A model generated the notes under the pieces. The model was not told the DNA's origin and did no database searches. It saw only the letters and a list, made by a program, of their open reading frames with translations. The position numbers and the translations under genes were made by a program. Source: Solimicrobium sp040544425 (GTDB lineage: Bacteria > Pseudomonadota > Gammaproteobacteria > Burkholderiales > Burkholderiaceae_D). From it: DNA of 15,276 nucleotides. Every line of letters begins with the position of its first letter. Within the stretch, counting starts at the first letter, position 1. Positions 1 to 7,503 of this stretch are shown piece after piece. The DNA is taken from positions 1-15,276 of the forward strand of contig JBEONO010000038.1 of the NCBI GenBank assembly GCA_040544425.1, written 5' to 3'.

Positions 1-312
1 GAAGTGCGCCAGCTTTGGACCGAAAACGGGAAAAGACATAATACGGGATTGGCCGAAAATGGCGTTTTAGGCGTTCTGAAAAGCTATGTGTTGGGAAATT
101 TCACTGTGGCCAACCTGGTTCATGTCGAGGATGGAACCGGATCAGCACGACAACGGTTACTGCTGCCTACACTTTACTCGCCGGTGCTTGAATCCCTAGA
201 AGGGGCAGGCATGATTTTGAAGGGGGTCCAGGTCATTGAGGGGCGAATGGTAGAACAGCACTGGGCGGTACGCTTTATCGCAAGGATTCCACCATCACAA
301 GTCAATCAATGA
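1..312 (+). CDS. 3' end of an unrecognised protein gene (partial)
   Basis: An open frame enters from the left edge (codon 1 is GAA at position 1) and ends at TGA 310-312, leaving about 103 C-terminal residues. A GTG at position 4 is in frame, but nothing upstream is visible, so the true start is probably outside the window. The visible part is soluble, has no membrane segment, and mixes hydrophobic and charged residues evenly, with the stretch LLLPTLYSPVLESLEGAGM near its middle and RFIARIPPSQ near the end. I do not recognise the family and assign no function. Its even composition and lack of internal stops favour a real gene. It is followed by about 290 bp without a gene and then an insertion-sequence remnant. 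Confidence 0.5.
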   Translation, partial: EVRQLWTENGKRHNTGLAENGVLGVLKSYVLGNFTVANLVHVEDGTGSARQRLLLPTLYSPVLESLEGAGMILKGVQVIEGRMVEQHWAVRFIARIPPSQVNQ

Positions 313-600
313 AGGGTGGACCTGATCATCTGGGAAACCGCAATTCGTGTTTCGCGTGCGAATGATCGACCTTTTAGCCAAAACAATTTCGTTTAAATAA
401 ATCTTCATCTTCCGTACCTGGTTTGTTTCCAGCTGTTAATTTTGTGTTATTCTTTTTTTGAGGATTTGGCGGCAATGTGCGGTTAGGAGCCAGTCAAGGC
501 CGCAGGGGACTGCCCGGAATCGGCGGCGGATTCAACCGGTCGATGCAACACTATAGAATGTACAGGCATCAGCCATGTGCAGACAACAGGAGTGTTGCAA
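313..600. other. Intergenic stretch leading into the IS30 remnant, with a 9-bp inverted repeat
   Basis: No convincing gene is visible. The first part (to about 460) is AT-rich. The second part probably belongs to the IS30-family element, but its outer end cannot be fixed. TGCAACACT at 544-552 and AGTGTTGCA at 591-599 form a perfect 9-bp inverted repeat, the right arm lying directly before the transposase start. It could be a transposase-binding site or a structure in the 5' leader. An AGGAG ribosome-binding site at 588-592 overlaps the right arm. Confidence 0.45.
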
Positions 601-1224
601 ATGAGGCAAAGACCACGCATTTATTATTCCGAAAGCCAAAGAGCATTGATGTGGGAGCGCTGGCGGCAAGGGTACACGCTGCAGGAAATCGGTGAGCTAT
701 TTGATCGAAACCATTCGTCAGTAATTAATATTTTTGCGCCGACAGGTGGAATAAGTCCGGCACCGAGAACTCGATCCAAACTGGCGCTGACACTGGCTGA
801 ACGCGAAGAAATATCACGTGCATTAGCAGCTGGGGAATCGATTCGTTCGATAGCGCTTTTTCTCGATAGGGCACCGTCTACCATCAGCCGGGAGATCAAT
901 CGTAACGGCGGTGGCGACAGTTATCGGGCAAGCCAAGCCGACAAAAATGCGTGGAATCGTGCGCATCGCCCCAAGATTTGCAAGCTAACTGAGAATCGAG
1001 CACTGGCGCGCATTGTGGCTAGTAAATTACAATTGCAATGGTCACCAGAACAAGTTGCTGGCTGGTTGAAAGAAGCGTACCCGAATGATGAGGACTACCA
1101 CGTGTCACATGAGACAATTTATCGCAGTCTTTTTATCCAGGCCCGAGGGGCATTGAAGAAAGAACTGCTGTCGCATTTAAGGCGCACTCGTGGAATGCGC
1201 CGCTCACTGTTGATTTGCATCTAA
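601..1224 (+). pseudogene. IS30-family transposase, N-terminal part only
   Basis: The ATG at 601 is preceded by AGGAG with an 8-nt spacer, so I prefer it to the in-frame ATG at 577. The encoded residues show two helix-turn-helix-like regions typical of IS30 transposases: one around residues 8-40 (GYTLQEIGELFDRNHSSV) and a second around 60-95 (EREEISRALAAGESIRSIA, then RAPSTISREINRN). The stretch SPEQVAGWLKEAYP and the HVSHETIYRSLF box of the family follow. The frame then runs into the end of the IS3-family element at 1208 and stops at 1222-1224. IS30 transposases are normally about 320-390 residues and have their DDE catalytic residues in the missing C-terminal half, so this copy cannot be active. 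The missing half is not found beyond the IS3 element, so material was lost as well as interrupted. Confidence 0.88.
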
Positions 1225-1261
1225 AATTGACCCACCGGGGATGCGGATATTTTCTTGGACT
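1208..1261 (+). repeat. Terminal inverted repeat of the IS3 element, transposase 3' side
   Basis: It begins TGTTGATTTGCATCTAAAAT and ends CTTGGACT. It matches the reverse complement of 2820-2873 at 49 of 54 positions. The transposase stop codon lies 4 bp inside. Confidence 0.85.
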
Positions 1262-1264
1262 GAT

Positions 1265-2803
1265 TTACGTTGTTAACCCTAAGCTCTCACGGTACTCGAT
1301 CGGACTAAGATAGCCAAGGGACATTTTAATCCGTTTCTCGTTATACCAGCGAATGTAGGTATCGAGAGCGTCAATGAGCTCGGCAATGGTCGATGATCGC
1401 CAGTCGCGGGTATAGAACATCTCTGTCTTTAACCTCCCGAAGAAACCTTCACAGGCTGAATTATCCGGCGAGCATGCTTTACGGGACATTGACCGAATCA
1501 AACTTGCATTCGCCATCCTTGTCAGCCATCCAGGCCACCGGTAGTGGCCACCCCGATCGGAATGGACGATCGTCTTCTCATCGTCCCCGGTAATCGTCTC
1601 AATGGCAGCATCCAACATGCCATTCACTAAATTCGCGTCAGGGCTTGTGCCAATAGACCAGCTAACGACCATGCCATCGAAACAGTCAATCATGGGAGAC
1701 AGATAGACCTTTCCTGCTGGGATCTGGAATTCTGAGATATCCGTTAGCCATTTTTCGTTTGGCGCTGAAGCATGGAAATTACGATTGATAATATTTTCCG
1801 GTGCCGGGCTGATTTCCCCAGCGTAGGAACGATATCCGCGCCGCCTGGGCCTGGCCACATGGAGACCCTCTTGTTTCATAAGGCGCTGAACAACTTTTTC
1901 CGATATAAATATCCGTTGGCCATTTAATGAAGCCTGAATTCGGCGATACCCATAGGATCGGTAATTCTTCTCAAAGATTTCAGTCACGGTGCGACGGACT
2001 TCCGCATATTTGTCGGCAACCCGCATCGGTGACCGATGGTAAAAGTAGGAGCTGCGCGCCATGTCCAGCCGGTCGAGAAGCGCCGCTAACCCATATTCCT
2101 TCCGCAGGGCGTCAACCAATATCGTCTTCTCCCTGTTGCCCAGGAGAAGGAGGTCGACGCCCAGGTCCTTTTTTAGCAGTTCATTGGCCTTCTTGAGGAG
2201 ATCGTGCTCAAGCTGCAAATTGCGGATGTCGCGTCGGAGCGTTTCGATTTGCCGCTTCAGTTGGTCGCGGTCATCTTCTACTTGTGGGCGTTTATCACGT
2301 TTCATGGAAGCTTGGGCCTCACGGCCAAGTAATTGGTTCTTCCAGTTGTACAACGTTGTTCGGTTGACGTCCAGCTTTTGTGCAACTTCCTGTGCGCTTC
2401 CATCACGGGTGCAAAGCTCATACACACTAGCACGCTTAGACGCCAGCGTTGCGGGCCGCCCACCCTTCTTGCCGACGACGTGTTGCTTGAATTCAGGGAA
2501 TTGCTCGAAAACCCATTCCCTCAGCTTTGCTTGTCCCGGATAGCCTAACGCCTTGATGGTAAAGGCAAAGCAACGGCCATGATTCAAATAATGTTCGATT
2601 GCTGTATCCCTTTGTTCGACTGAATATTTTGACTTTGCTCGAACATAGGTTGATTTAAAATCGCCAGTTTTTTCCAATTCGTCATGCCAAGCCAACAATG
2701 AATTTTTGGTCGGGTATCCCAATTGACGAATCGTTGCTTTGCAGCGCCTGCCGAGTTTAATATATAGTTTCACCGCCTTAAGGCGTTCTTCGTATGAATA
2801 CAT
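1265..2803 (-). CDS. IS3-family transposase, single fused ORF with DD(35)E catalytic core
   Basis: It catalyses cut-and-copy movement of the surrounding element. I start it at the ATG at 2803, which has GGAG 6 nt upstream, rather than the TTG at 2815; this gives 512 residues. The N-terminal third has repeated helix-turn-helix-type units (EERLKAVKLY, then SVEQRDTAIEHY, then SAQEVAQKLDVNRTTLYNW). A leucine-rich coiled coil follows at about 165-215 (LKRQIETLRRDIRNLQLEHD). The C-terminal half is the integrase core, with D355 (WLTDISEF), D416 (VHSDRGG) and E452 (CEGFFGRLK), giving exactly 35 residues between the last two. The ending YNEKRIKMSLGYLSP is typical of IS150-like members. OrfA-like and OrfB-like parts are in one frame, so no programmed frameshift is needed. 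All key residues are present and it may be active. Confidence 0.93.
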   Translation of the reverse strand: MYSYEERLKAVKLYIKLGRRCKATIRQLGYPTKNSLLAWHDELEKTGDFKSTYVRAKSKYSVEQRDTAIEHYLNHGRCFAFTIKALGYPGQAKLREWVFEQFPEFKQHVVGKKGGRPATLASKRASVYELCTRDGSAQEVAQKLDVNRTTLYNWKNQLLGREAQASMKRDKRPQVEDDRDQLKRQIETLRRDIRNLQLEHDLLKKANELLKKDLGVDLLLLGNREKTILVDALRKEYGLAALLDRLDMARSSYFYHRSPMRVADKYAEVRRTVTEIFEKNYRSYGYRRIQASLNGQRIFISEKVVQRLMKQEGLHVARPRRRGYRSYAGEISPAPENIINRNFHASAPNEKWLTDISEFQIPAGKVYLSPMIDCFDGMVVSWSIGTSPDANLVNGMLDAAIETITGDDEKTIVHSDRGGHYRWPGWLTRMANASLIRSMSRKACSPDNSACEGFFGRLKTEMFYTRDWRSSTIAELIDALDTYIRWYNEKRIKMSLGYLSPIEYRESLGLTT

Positions 2804-2819
2804 GGACCACTCCAAAAGT

Positions 2820-2873
2820 AGTCCAAGATTTTATCCGCACCCCCGGTGGGTCAATTTTGGATGCAAATCAACA
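2820..2873 (-). repeat. Terminal inverted repeat of the IS3 element, transposase 5' side
   Basis: This is the partner of 1208-1261, with five mismatches over 54 bp. It ends ATGCAAATCAACA at 2873 and lies 16 bp upstream of the transposase ATG, so it must also hold most of the transposase promoter. Confidence 0.85.
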
Positions 2874-2932
2874 CTGTCAGGGGGCAATTTTTTCTCCCGA
2901 TACCATCATTACTGCACTCCATGCCGACCCGA

Positions 2933-5311
2933 TTAACCGCGCAAGGCGATCATCGGGGAAATGCGCATCGCCAACAGGGTGTGGCGCAGTGCTGCCAACA
3001 ATACAATCGCAGCGGCACCGACGAACGCACCCAACATCAGCCACTGTCCCAAGGGCGTTTGTTCAACGTAGCCGGCCAGATAGCGGTGGGTGGCGATCCA
3101 CGCAAACGGCAGCCCAAGCAACGTTCCGGCAACTACCACACCCAGACTGTCACTCAATATCAGAAGTCCGATATGGTGCGGGAGTGCACCATACATCTTG
3201 CGCAGTACGATTTCGCGCTCTTTGCGACGCACGCTGTACGCCGACAACACATAGATACCGAGGCCGGCAATGCTGAGTGCCAGACCGGCGGAAGCGGCAA
3301 GCATTTTTCCCAGTTTCAGGTCTTCAGCATAATCCAGTGCAAAAAAACTGCCGGCACTGTGCATGTTGAATTCTTCATCCGGGAACGTCGTGCGCCAAAG
3401 CGTCTCGATTGCTCGCTCAACCTGCTGCCTGTTTCCATCAACCCGAACCGACAAGACATTCATGTTATTGGCAGGGTAGTACGCGGTTGCGACCGGTGCC
3501 TCGTGTAATGATTCATGGCGGAGATCAGGAATTACGCCAATAATTTCTCGCTGTTCTTCCTCCCTGCTCTGGTCGGCCGGACCTTTAATTATCTGTCCGA
3601 CAGCCGCCTCTGGTGAAGCAAAACCAAGCTCACGCACTGCAGATGGATTCAGGACTATCGTGTGCAATTCGTTTTCGTTGTTTCGTGCCGGATCAAATAG
3701 CCTGCCTGCGACCGGTCGCAAACGATACAGATCAAAAAAATTGCTGCTCACTGATTTCGCCTGCATCGATATGACTGAATCGCGTGTCCTGCCGATTGCA
3801 GTCAGGGCTTTCACGGAATGGCGCCCAATCGCCTCGTCAGAAGCTGCAACGCCAGTCACGCCAGGAAGGCGCGCAACGGCATCGCGGAACGCACGACCCT
3901 GTGGCTCATCAAGCGGATGACTGTCAACGATCAACAAAGGTTTGGCATCAAATCCTGGATAAAGTTTGGCTGCAAAATCAACCTGAGCGACGATCACCAG
4001 CGCCACACCGGTCAGCGCGCTGGCAGTTGCAAATTGCAATACCGTCAGACACCAGCGCAAACGGGTGGACGAGGCAGTCTCTGCATTGCTGCGACCGGCC
4101 AGAACCCGAACCGGTGCAACGCGTAACGCGATCCACGCAGGATAGGCTCCGGTCAACAGGCCGAGCAGAATGCCGGACAGGACGCAGATACCCATATTCA
4201 TCCATGAAAAAAAATTGTCGAAGTTGCGATCAGCCAATTCGGAAAACAGCGGCAAGGCCAACCATGCCAGTATCAGCGCGAACAGCGTCGCTGCCATAGT
4301 GATGCAGACTGACTCAACCAGAAATTGCGTAACGATGTTTTGTACACTGGCACCCAATAATTTTCGGATGCCGATTTCGCGTTGACGCCGCAGCACTCTG
4401 ACAGTGGCGAGGTTGACATAGTTAATCGACGCCATCGCCAGCACCAGCAATGCGACCATGGCCAGCGCAATGGTGACGCTCCGGTCACCGCGCGGTCCAC
4501 TGAACGGTGCGCCGGCCACATCCCGATCAAAATAGGCATCGCGCAGCGCTGTCAGGCGGATGTCCATCATACTGTTCTTTCCCAATCGTTGACGCTGTTC
4601 GGCCGACAGGGCCGTCGCAGCAGGAGAACTATCCACCATCTGCTGCAGAAAAAGCGTCACCTCGGCAGGCGTAATGCCTTTTTTCAGCTTGATGAAAATC
4701 GCTCCCCAGTTGGTGGTATCACTCATCCCCCGCAAGACCCGATACGGCATCGTCATATTGGCCGGTGGATTGGCGACAACGGCCAGTACCGTGCATAAAT
4801 GGCCATCAACCAGAACGCTTTTTCCCAATGCGTCAGCGGCGCCAAACCAGTGTTGGGCAGTGTCCTGGGTGATTGCCAGGCCATCGGGACGTTCAAGTGC
4901 ATGCTGCACGTCGCCGGCAACGGCATGCACATTGAACATATCCTGAAAATGGGGAAATACGTAAGTGAATTCTGCTTTGACCAGCGCGTTCCCGATCTTC
5001 ACTTTCTGATTCTCGACACGTCCGATTGCGGTCGAATCCGACACCATCGGGTTCTGACTTGCAGCCAGATACAGCTGCAGGGGTGCCACTTCAAACCAGG
5101 GAGCACGGGGATCCAGGTTGAACCGCTGCTTGACGACGTACACATTATCGACGTCCGGCACCTGTGCGTTATAGCCGAATGAATATTGAACAAAGCCCAA
5201 GAGCAGCATGCACGCGGCAAGGCCCACGCTCAGCCCCAGTATCACCACCAGTGAGTAAGACGGCTCGGCGATCAAAAGACGCCAGCCGATTTTAAAGTCA
5301 CGCATATTCAT
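2933..5311 (-). CDS. MacB/FtsX-type ABC transporter permease (two FtsX modules)
   Basis: This is the inner-membrane subunit of a tripartite efflux or mechanotransmission-type ABC system. I start at the ATG at 5311, preceded by AGGAAA, giving 792 residues; an in-frame ATG at 5329 lacks such a site. About eight hydrophobic segments are visible: one near residue 20-42 (SLVVILGLSVGLAACMLL), three near 280-400, one near 425-445, and three in the last 130 residues. Two large soluble periplasmic regions (about 45-270 and 450-650) separate them. This is the duplicated MacB_PCD plus FtsX layout. The cytoplasmic motif RREREIVLRK-like (here RRKEREIVLRKMYGA) after the sixth segment and RRQREIGIRKLLGA after the second are the family's coupling loops. 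It is third in the operon, 28 bp after the ATPase gene. The IS3 element lies 60 bp downstream, with no clear terminator between. The substrate cannot be read from the sequence. Confidence 0.92.
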   Translation of the reverse strand: MNMRDFKIGWRLLIAEPSYSLVVILGLSVGLAACMLLLGFVQYSFGYNAQVPDVDNVYVVKQRFNLDPRAPWFEVAPLQLYLAASQNPMVSDSTAIGRVENQKVKIGNALVKAEFTYVFPHFQDMFNVHAVAGDVQHALERPDGLAITQDTAQHWFGAADALGKSVLVDGHLCTVLAVVANPPANMTMPYRVLRGMSDTTNWGAIFIKLKKGITPAEVTLFLQQMVDSSPAATALSAEQRQRLGKNSMMDIRLTALRDAYFDRDVAGAPFSGPRGDRSVTIALAMVALLVLAMASINYVNLATVRVLRRQREIGIRKLLGASVQNIVTQFLVESVCITMAATLFALILAWLALPLFSELADRNFDNFFSWMNMGICVLSGILLGLLTGAYPAWIALRVAPVRVLAGRSNAETASSTRLRWCLTVLQFATASALTGVALVIVAQVDFAAKLYPGFDAKPLLIVDSHPLDEPQGRAFRDAVARLPGVTGVAASDEAIGRHSVKALTAIGRTRDSVISMQAKSVSSNFFDLYRLRPVAGRLFDPARNNENELHTIVLNPSAVRELGFASPEAAVGQIIKGPADQSREEEQREIIGVIPDLRHESLHEAPVATAYYPANNMNVLSVRVDGNRQQVERAIETLWRTTFPDEEFNMHSAGSFFALDYAEDLKLGKMLAASAGLALSIAGLGIYVLSAYSVRRKEREIVLRKMYGALPHHIGLLILSDSLGVVVAGTLLGLPFAWIATHRYLAGYVEQTPLGQWLMLGAFVGAAAIVLLAALRHTLLAMRISPMIALRG

Positions 5312-5339
5312 AAGTTTCCTGTCTGCCATTTTCGTTGAA

Positions 5340-6020
5340 TCAGGCGGCCATTTGTGCGTCGATCAAAATGCTGCCATCCAGCATTTTCAAGGTGCGCGAT
5401 GCCTGTGCAGCATGCATGGGCGAGTGGGTCACCATCACGATGGTGGTACCCTCTGCATTGATTTTTCGCAGCAATTTCATCACCTCATCACCATGGGCCG
5501 AATCCAGATTCCCGGTTGGTTCATCGGCCAGCAGTATGGCCGGACCACAGACCAGTGCGCGGGCAATCGCCACACGTTGCTGCTGGCCGCCTGAGAGTTG
5601 CGAGGGCCGATGTCTGGCGCGGTGCGAGATACCAAGTTTTTCCAGCATGGCTGCCACTTTTTCGCGGCGTTCGGCTACCGGAAGTCCACCATATTCGAGG
5701 GCAAGCTCCACATTTTCAAAGACGGTCAACTCTTCGATCAGGTTAAAGCTTTGAAAAATAAAGCCGATCCGGCCGCTGCGCAACTGGTTCAGTTGCGCTT
5801 CGCTCCAGCCGGCAATATTCTGTCCCTCGAACCAGTATTCACCGGAATCGGGTCCGTCCAACAAACCAAGCAAACCCAGCAGCGTGGATTTGCCACAGCC
5901 CGAAGGTCCGGTAATGGCGATATACTCGCCCGCTTCAATCTCCAGATTGATGCCGTTCAGTGCAGTAGTGCGCACTTCCCCCGTGCAATACACCTTGCTG
6001 AGTTTATTTAGCCTGATCAT
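5340..6020 (-). CDS. ABC transporter ATPase, MacB/LolD-type
   Basis: This cytoplasmic ATPase powers the FtsX-type permease encoded next to it. The 226 residues hold every nucleotide-binding motif: Walker A GPSGCGKST (38-46), Q-loop Q90, signature LSGGQ (142-146), Walker B ILLADE (162-167), D-loop NLD (171-173) and switch H199. The length matches stand-alone LolD/MacB-type ATPases (about 220-240). The ATG at 6020 has GGAG 8 nt upstream. The gene begins 20 bp after the adaptor gene and ends 28 bp before the permease start, so it is the middle gene of a three-gene operon. In true MacB the ATPase is fused to one permease of four TM segments; here it is separate and the permease is duplicated, so the system is MacB-like rather than MacB itself. 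Lipoprotein release (Lol) is less likely because an adaptor gene is present. Confidence 0.95.
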   Translation of the reverse strand: MIRLNKLSKVYCTGEVRTTALNGINLEIEAGEYIAITGPSGCGKSTLLGLLGLLDGPDSGEYWFEGQNIAGWSEAQLNQLRSGRIGFIFQSFNLIEELTVFENVELALEYGGLPVAERREKVAAMLEKLGISHRARHRPSQLSGGQQQRVAIARALVCGPAILLADEPTGNLDSAHGDEVMKLLRKINAEGTTIVMVTHSPMHAAQASRTLKMLDGSILIDAQMAA

Positions 6021-6040
6021 TTACTCTGCTCCATATTGAT

Positions 6041-7324
6041 TTAATTTAACTGCAACCGTTCTGCCTGTCCGAATCCTGCATAGCTCGAAACAATGACCTT
6101 TTCTCCTGCCTTCAATCCTTCGAGAATCTCAATCTGCGTGTTGCTGCGTCGTCCAATTTTGATGTTGCGCCGCGCAGCATTGTTTGTCCCGGCGCCCAAC
6201 ACGTACACCCAGACGCCGCCGGTTTCATTGATGAATGCACCGTTAGGCAAAATCAAGGCAGGTTTGGGTTCACCCAGTGCTATTTGCGTATCCAGGCCCT
6301 GTCCGGGGCTGAGCTGCGCGGGCTGTGCTTCACTGAACAGCAATTCAATCGCAAACCGGCCCTGAACAATTTGCGGGTAAATTCTGCTGACTTCGACCGA
6401 AAAACTCTGTTCATTCAATTGCGCCGTGCCAGTTCGGCCGGTGCTGATCTGATTCAAATAATATTCATCCACGGCGGCGGTCAGTTTGAAACGCTGCGGG
6501 TCATCGATACGTCCGATATGCTGCCCGGGTCCGACTGCCTCACCGACCTGAAGATGGAAATCGGTCAGTCGACCCGAAGTCGGCGCACGCACCGTGAGTG
6601 CATCAATATTGGCATTCAGAATTACCAGGCCGGAAGCCAGTCTGGCATTGGCCTGTTCCATCTGTTTGATGCCGGCCAATTTGATCTGCATTTCCTCAAG
6701 GCTGCGCGTCTGTTCCTGCAATAATGCATGCCGCTGCTGCTCCAGCAAATCTTCCGATTCCTCCAGCGCTGAATTGGAAATAAAACCCTGCTGTGCCAGC
6801 TTTTGGCTTCTGGCATATTTCTTCTCGGTCTGCTGCACCGTAAACTGCAGATCCGACACGCGCCGTTCGTGATCGGTTTTACTCATTTCCAGTGCCGCAC
6901 GCAAATTGGAAATATTGGAGATCTGCGTTGCCTGATCGGACTGACGTGCCAGCAATTCTATCTGGCGCTGCGGGTTGGAAAGCCGGAACAAGGTTGCGCC
7001 CTGTTTCAGCACCGCACCGTCGCGCACAAAAACTTCCTCGACCCTTCCCGATTCCACTGCATCCAGTATGACCGAGTTCAGCGCCGTGGCATTGGCACGT
7101 ACCACCACCTGATTTAAAAATATGCCGTGTTCTGCAACGGCGGTTCTGATTTCGCCGGCATTCACGTGCAAACCGCGCGGCATCCAGAACCAGAACACCC
7201 ACATTACCGCAAGCAAGGCGCAGGCAGCCACACCGGTCGCAATCATTTGTGGCCGGTAGCTTTTGCGAATCACGGTATCCATCGCTGATCCGGATACGGT
7301 ATGGGGTGTGCTGAGATGATTCAT
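6041..7324 (-). CDS. Periplasmic adaptor (membrane fusion protein, HlyD/MacA family)
   Basis: It bridges the ABC permease to an outer-membrane channel. The 427-residue reading has a cytoplasmic N-terminus of about 27 residues, one membrane anchor at about 29-49 (VAACALLAVMWVFWFWM), then a barrel-sandwich (lipoyl) half including VEEVFVRDGAVLKQGATLF. A long alpha-hairpin at about 125-235 follows, rich in Q, E and L, then the second lipoyl half APTSGRLTDFHLQVGEAVGPGQ and a beta-barrel and membrane-proximal domain ending at GLKAGEKVIVSS. There is no lipobox, so it is held by the TM helix. Neither possible start has a clear ribosome-binding site: ATG 7324, or ATG 7282 (Met15, MDTVIRKSYRP), which resembles the usual start of relatives. 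It is first in the operon, directly behind a sigma-54-type promoter. Confidence 0.93.
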   Translation of the reverse strand: MNHLSTPHTVSGSAMDTVIRKSYRPQMIATGVAACALLAVMWVFWFWMPRGLHVNAGEIRTAVAEHGIFLNQVVVRANATALNSVILDAVESGRVEEVFVRDGAVLKQGATLFRLSNPQRQIELLARQSDQATQISNISNLRAALEMSKTDHERRVSDLQFTVQQTEKKYARSQKLAQQGFISNSALEESEDLLEQQRHALLQEQTRSLEEMQIKLAGIKQMEQANARLASGLVILNANIDALTVRAPTSGRLTDFHLQVGEAVGPGQHIGRIDDPQRFKLTAAVDEYYLNQISTGRTGTAQLNEQSFSVEVSRIYPQIVQGRFAIELLFSEAQPAQLSPGQGLDTQIALGEPKPALILPNGAFINETGGVWVYVLGAGTNNAARRNIKIGRRSNTQIEILEGLKAGEKVIVSSYAGFGQAERLQLN

Positions 7325-7356
7325 GAATCGGTGAAGAATGAGATTGGCTTATGCCT

Positions 7357-7372
7357 TGCAATATCCGTACCA
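7357..7372 (-). promoter_or_regulatory. Sigma-54 (-24/-12) promoter for the efflux operon
   Basis: Read on the minus strand the sequence is TGGTACGGATATTGCA. It matches the sigma-54 consensus TGGCACG-N4-TTGCA at all defined positions but one, with the correct 10-bp gap between GG (7371-7370) and GC (7359-7358). The predicted start is near 7346, about 22 bp before the first adaptor ATG. The divergent neighbour encodes a sigma-54 activator, and candidate enhancer sites lie at the right distance upstream. Confidence 0.8.
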
Positions 7373-7400
7373 CCCGGTTTGCGCCTGTGGCACCTGCCGG

Positions 7401-7412
7401 ATTGCATGCAAT
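7401..7412. repeat. 12-bp perfect palindrome between promoter and enhancer sites
   Basis: ATTGCATGCAAT is its own reverse complement. It lies between the sigma-54 promoter and the first TGTCC site. No function can be assigned; it could be a site for another DNA-binding protein. Confidence 0.4.
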
Positions 7413-7414
7413 AC

Positions 7415-7430
7415 TGTCCGATTATGGACA
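7415..7430. promoter_or_regulatory. Palindromic operator / UAS copy 1 (TGTCC-N6-GGACA)
   Basis: TGTCCGATTATGGACA has perfect 5-bp arms around a 6-bp centre. Its centre is about 76 bp upstream of the predicted sigma-54 start site, typical for enhancer sites of NtrC-family activators. It is the proximal copy, 23 bp centre to centre from the second copy. Confidence 0.72.
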
Positions 7431-7437
7431 CTCGCGC

Positions 7438-7453
7438 TGTCCGTTAGCGGACA
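7438..7453. promoter_or_regulatory. Palindromic operator / UAS copy 2 (TGTCC-N6-GGACA)
   Basis: TGTCCGTTAGCGGACA shares the arms of copy 1 and extends to an 8-bp perfect inverted repeat (GCTGTCCG at 7436-7443 and CGGACAGC at 7448-7455). Its centre is about 99 bp upstream of the sigma-54 start and about 57 bp upstream of the predicted start of the regulator gene, so it could serve both directions. Confidence 0.72.
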
Positions 7454-7466
7454 GCGTCACACGTAT

Positions 7467-7495
7467 TTGCCGCTCATCCACAGCCCATGTAGAAT
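7467..7495 (+). promoter_or_regulatory. Sigma-70-like promoter for the regulator-kinase operon
   Basis: TTGCCG (7467-7472) and TAGAAT (7490-7495) are separated by 17 bp. Transcription would start near 7502, only about two bases before the ATG at 7504. No ribosome-binding site precedes that ATG, so the mRNA may be leaderless. Confidence 0.5.
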
Positions 7496-7503
7496 GCATT
7501 GCC

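Larger units (their letters stand above)
1208..2873 (-). mobile_element. IS3-family insertion sequence, apparently complete
   Basis: The element is delimited by 54-bp imperfect inverted repeats (1208-1261 and 2820-2873) and contains one long transposase gene on the minus strand. The ends chosen give the TG...CA termini usual for IS3 elements. The alternative limits 1210-2871 would leave a 5-bp direct repeat CACTG (1205-1209 and 2872-2876) as a target duplication, so the exact edge is uncertain by 2 bp. The left neighbour is an IS30 transposase fragment. The right neighbour is the region just downstream of the ABC permease gene. The flanks do not join into one gene, which argues for a deletion or recombination next to the element rather than a simple insertion. 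Confidence 0.88.

Noticed and set aside
2874..2932. Terminator for the efflux operon
   Set aside because: No stable hairpin followed by T-residues is visible on the minus strand; termination may take place inside the IS element.
2846..4798. Several plus-strand open frames opposite the permease gene
   Set aside because: They are antisense shadows of a long, well-conserved coding region with no motifs, signal peptides or ribosome-binding sites of their own.
7345..7360. Second sigma-54-like match on the plus strand (TGGCTTATGCCTTGCA) pointing at the regulator gene
   Set aside because: Spacing is right but the -24 element matches only TGGC, and it shares its TTGCA end with the better minus-strand promoter because TTGCAA is palindromic. 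It would also put the operators downstream of the start.
7388..7406. TGGCAC followed by TTGCA, resembling -24/-12 elements
   Set aside because: Eight bases separate the two elements instead of five, so the faces of the helix do not fit sigma-54.
7351..7503. 51-residue N-terminal extension of the response regulator
   Set aside because: It would cross the sigma-54 promoter, both operators and the sigma-70-like promoter, and the receiver domain begins right after ATG 7504.
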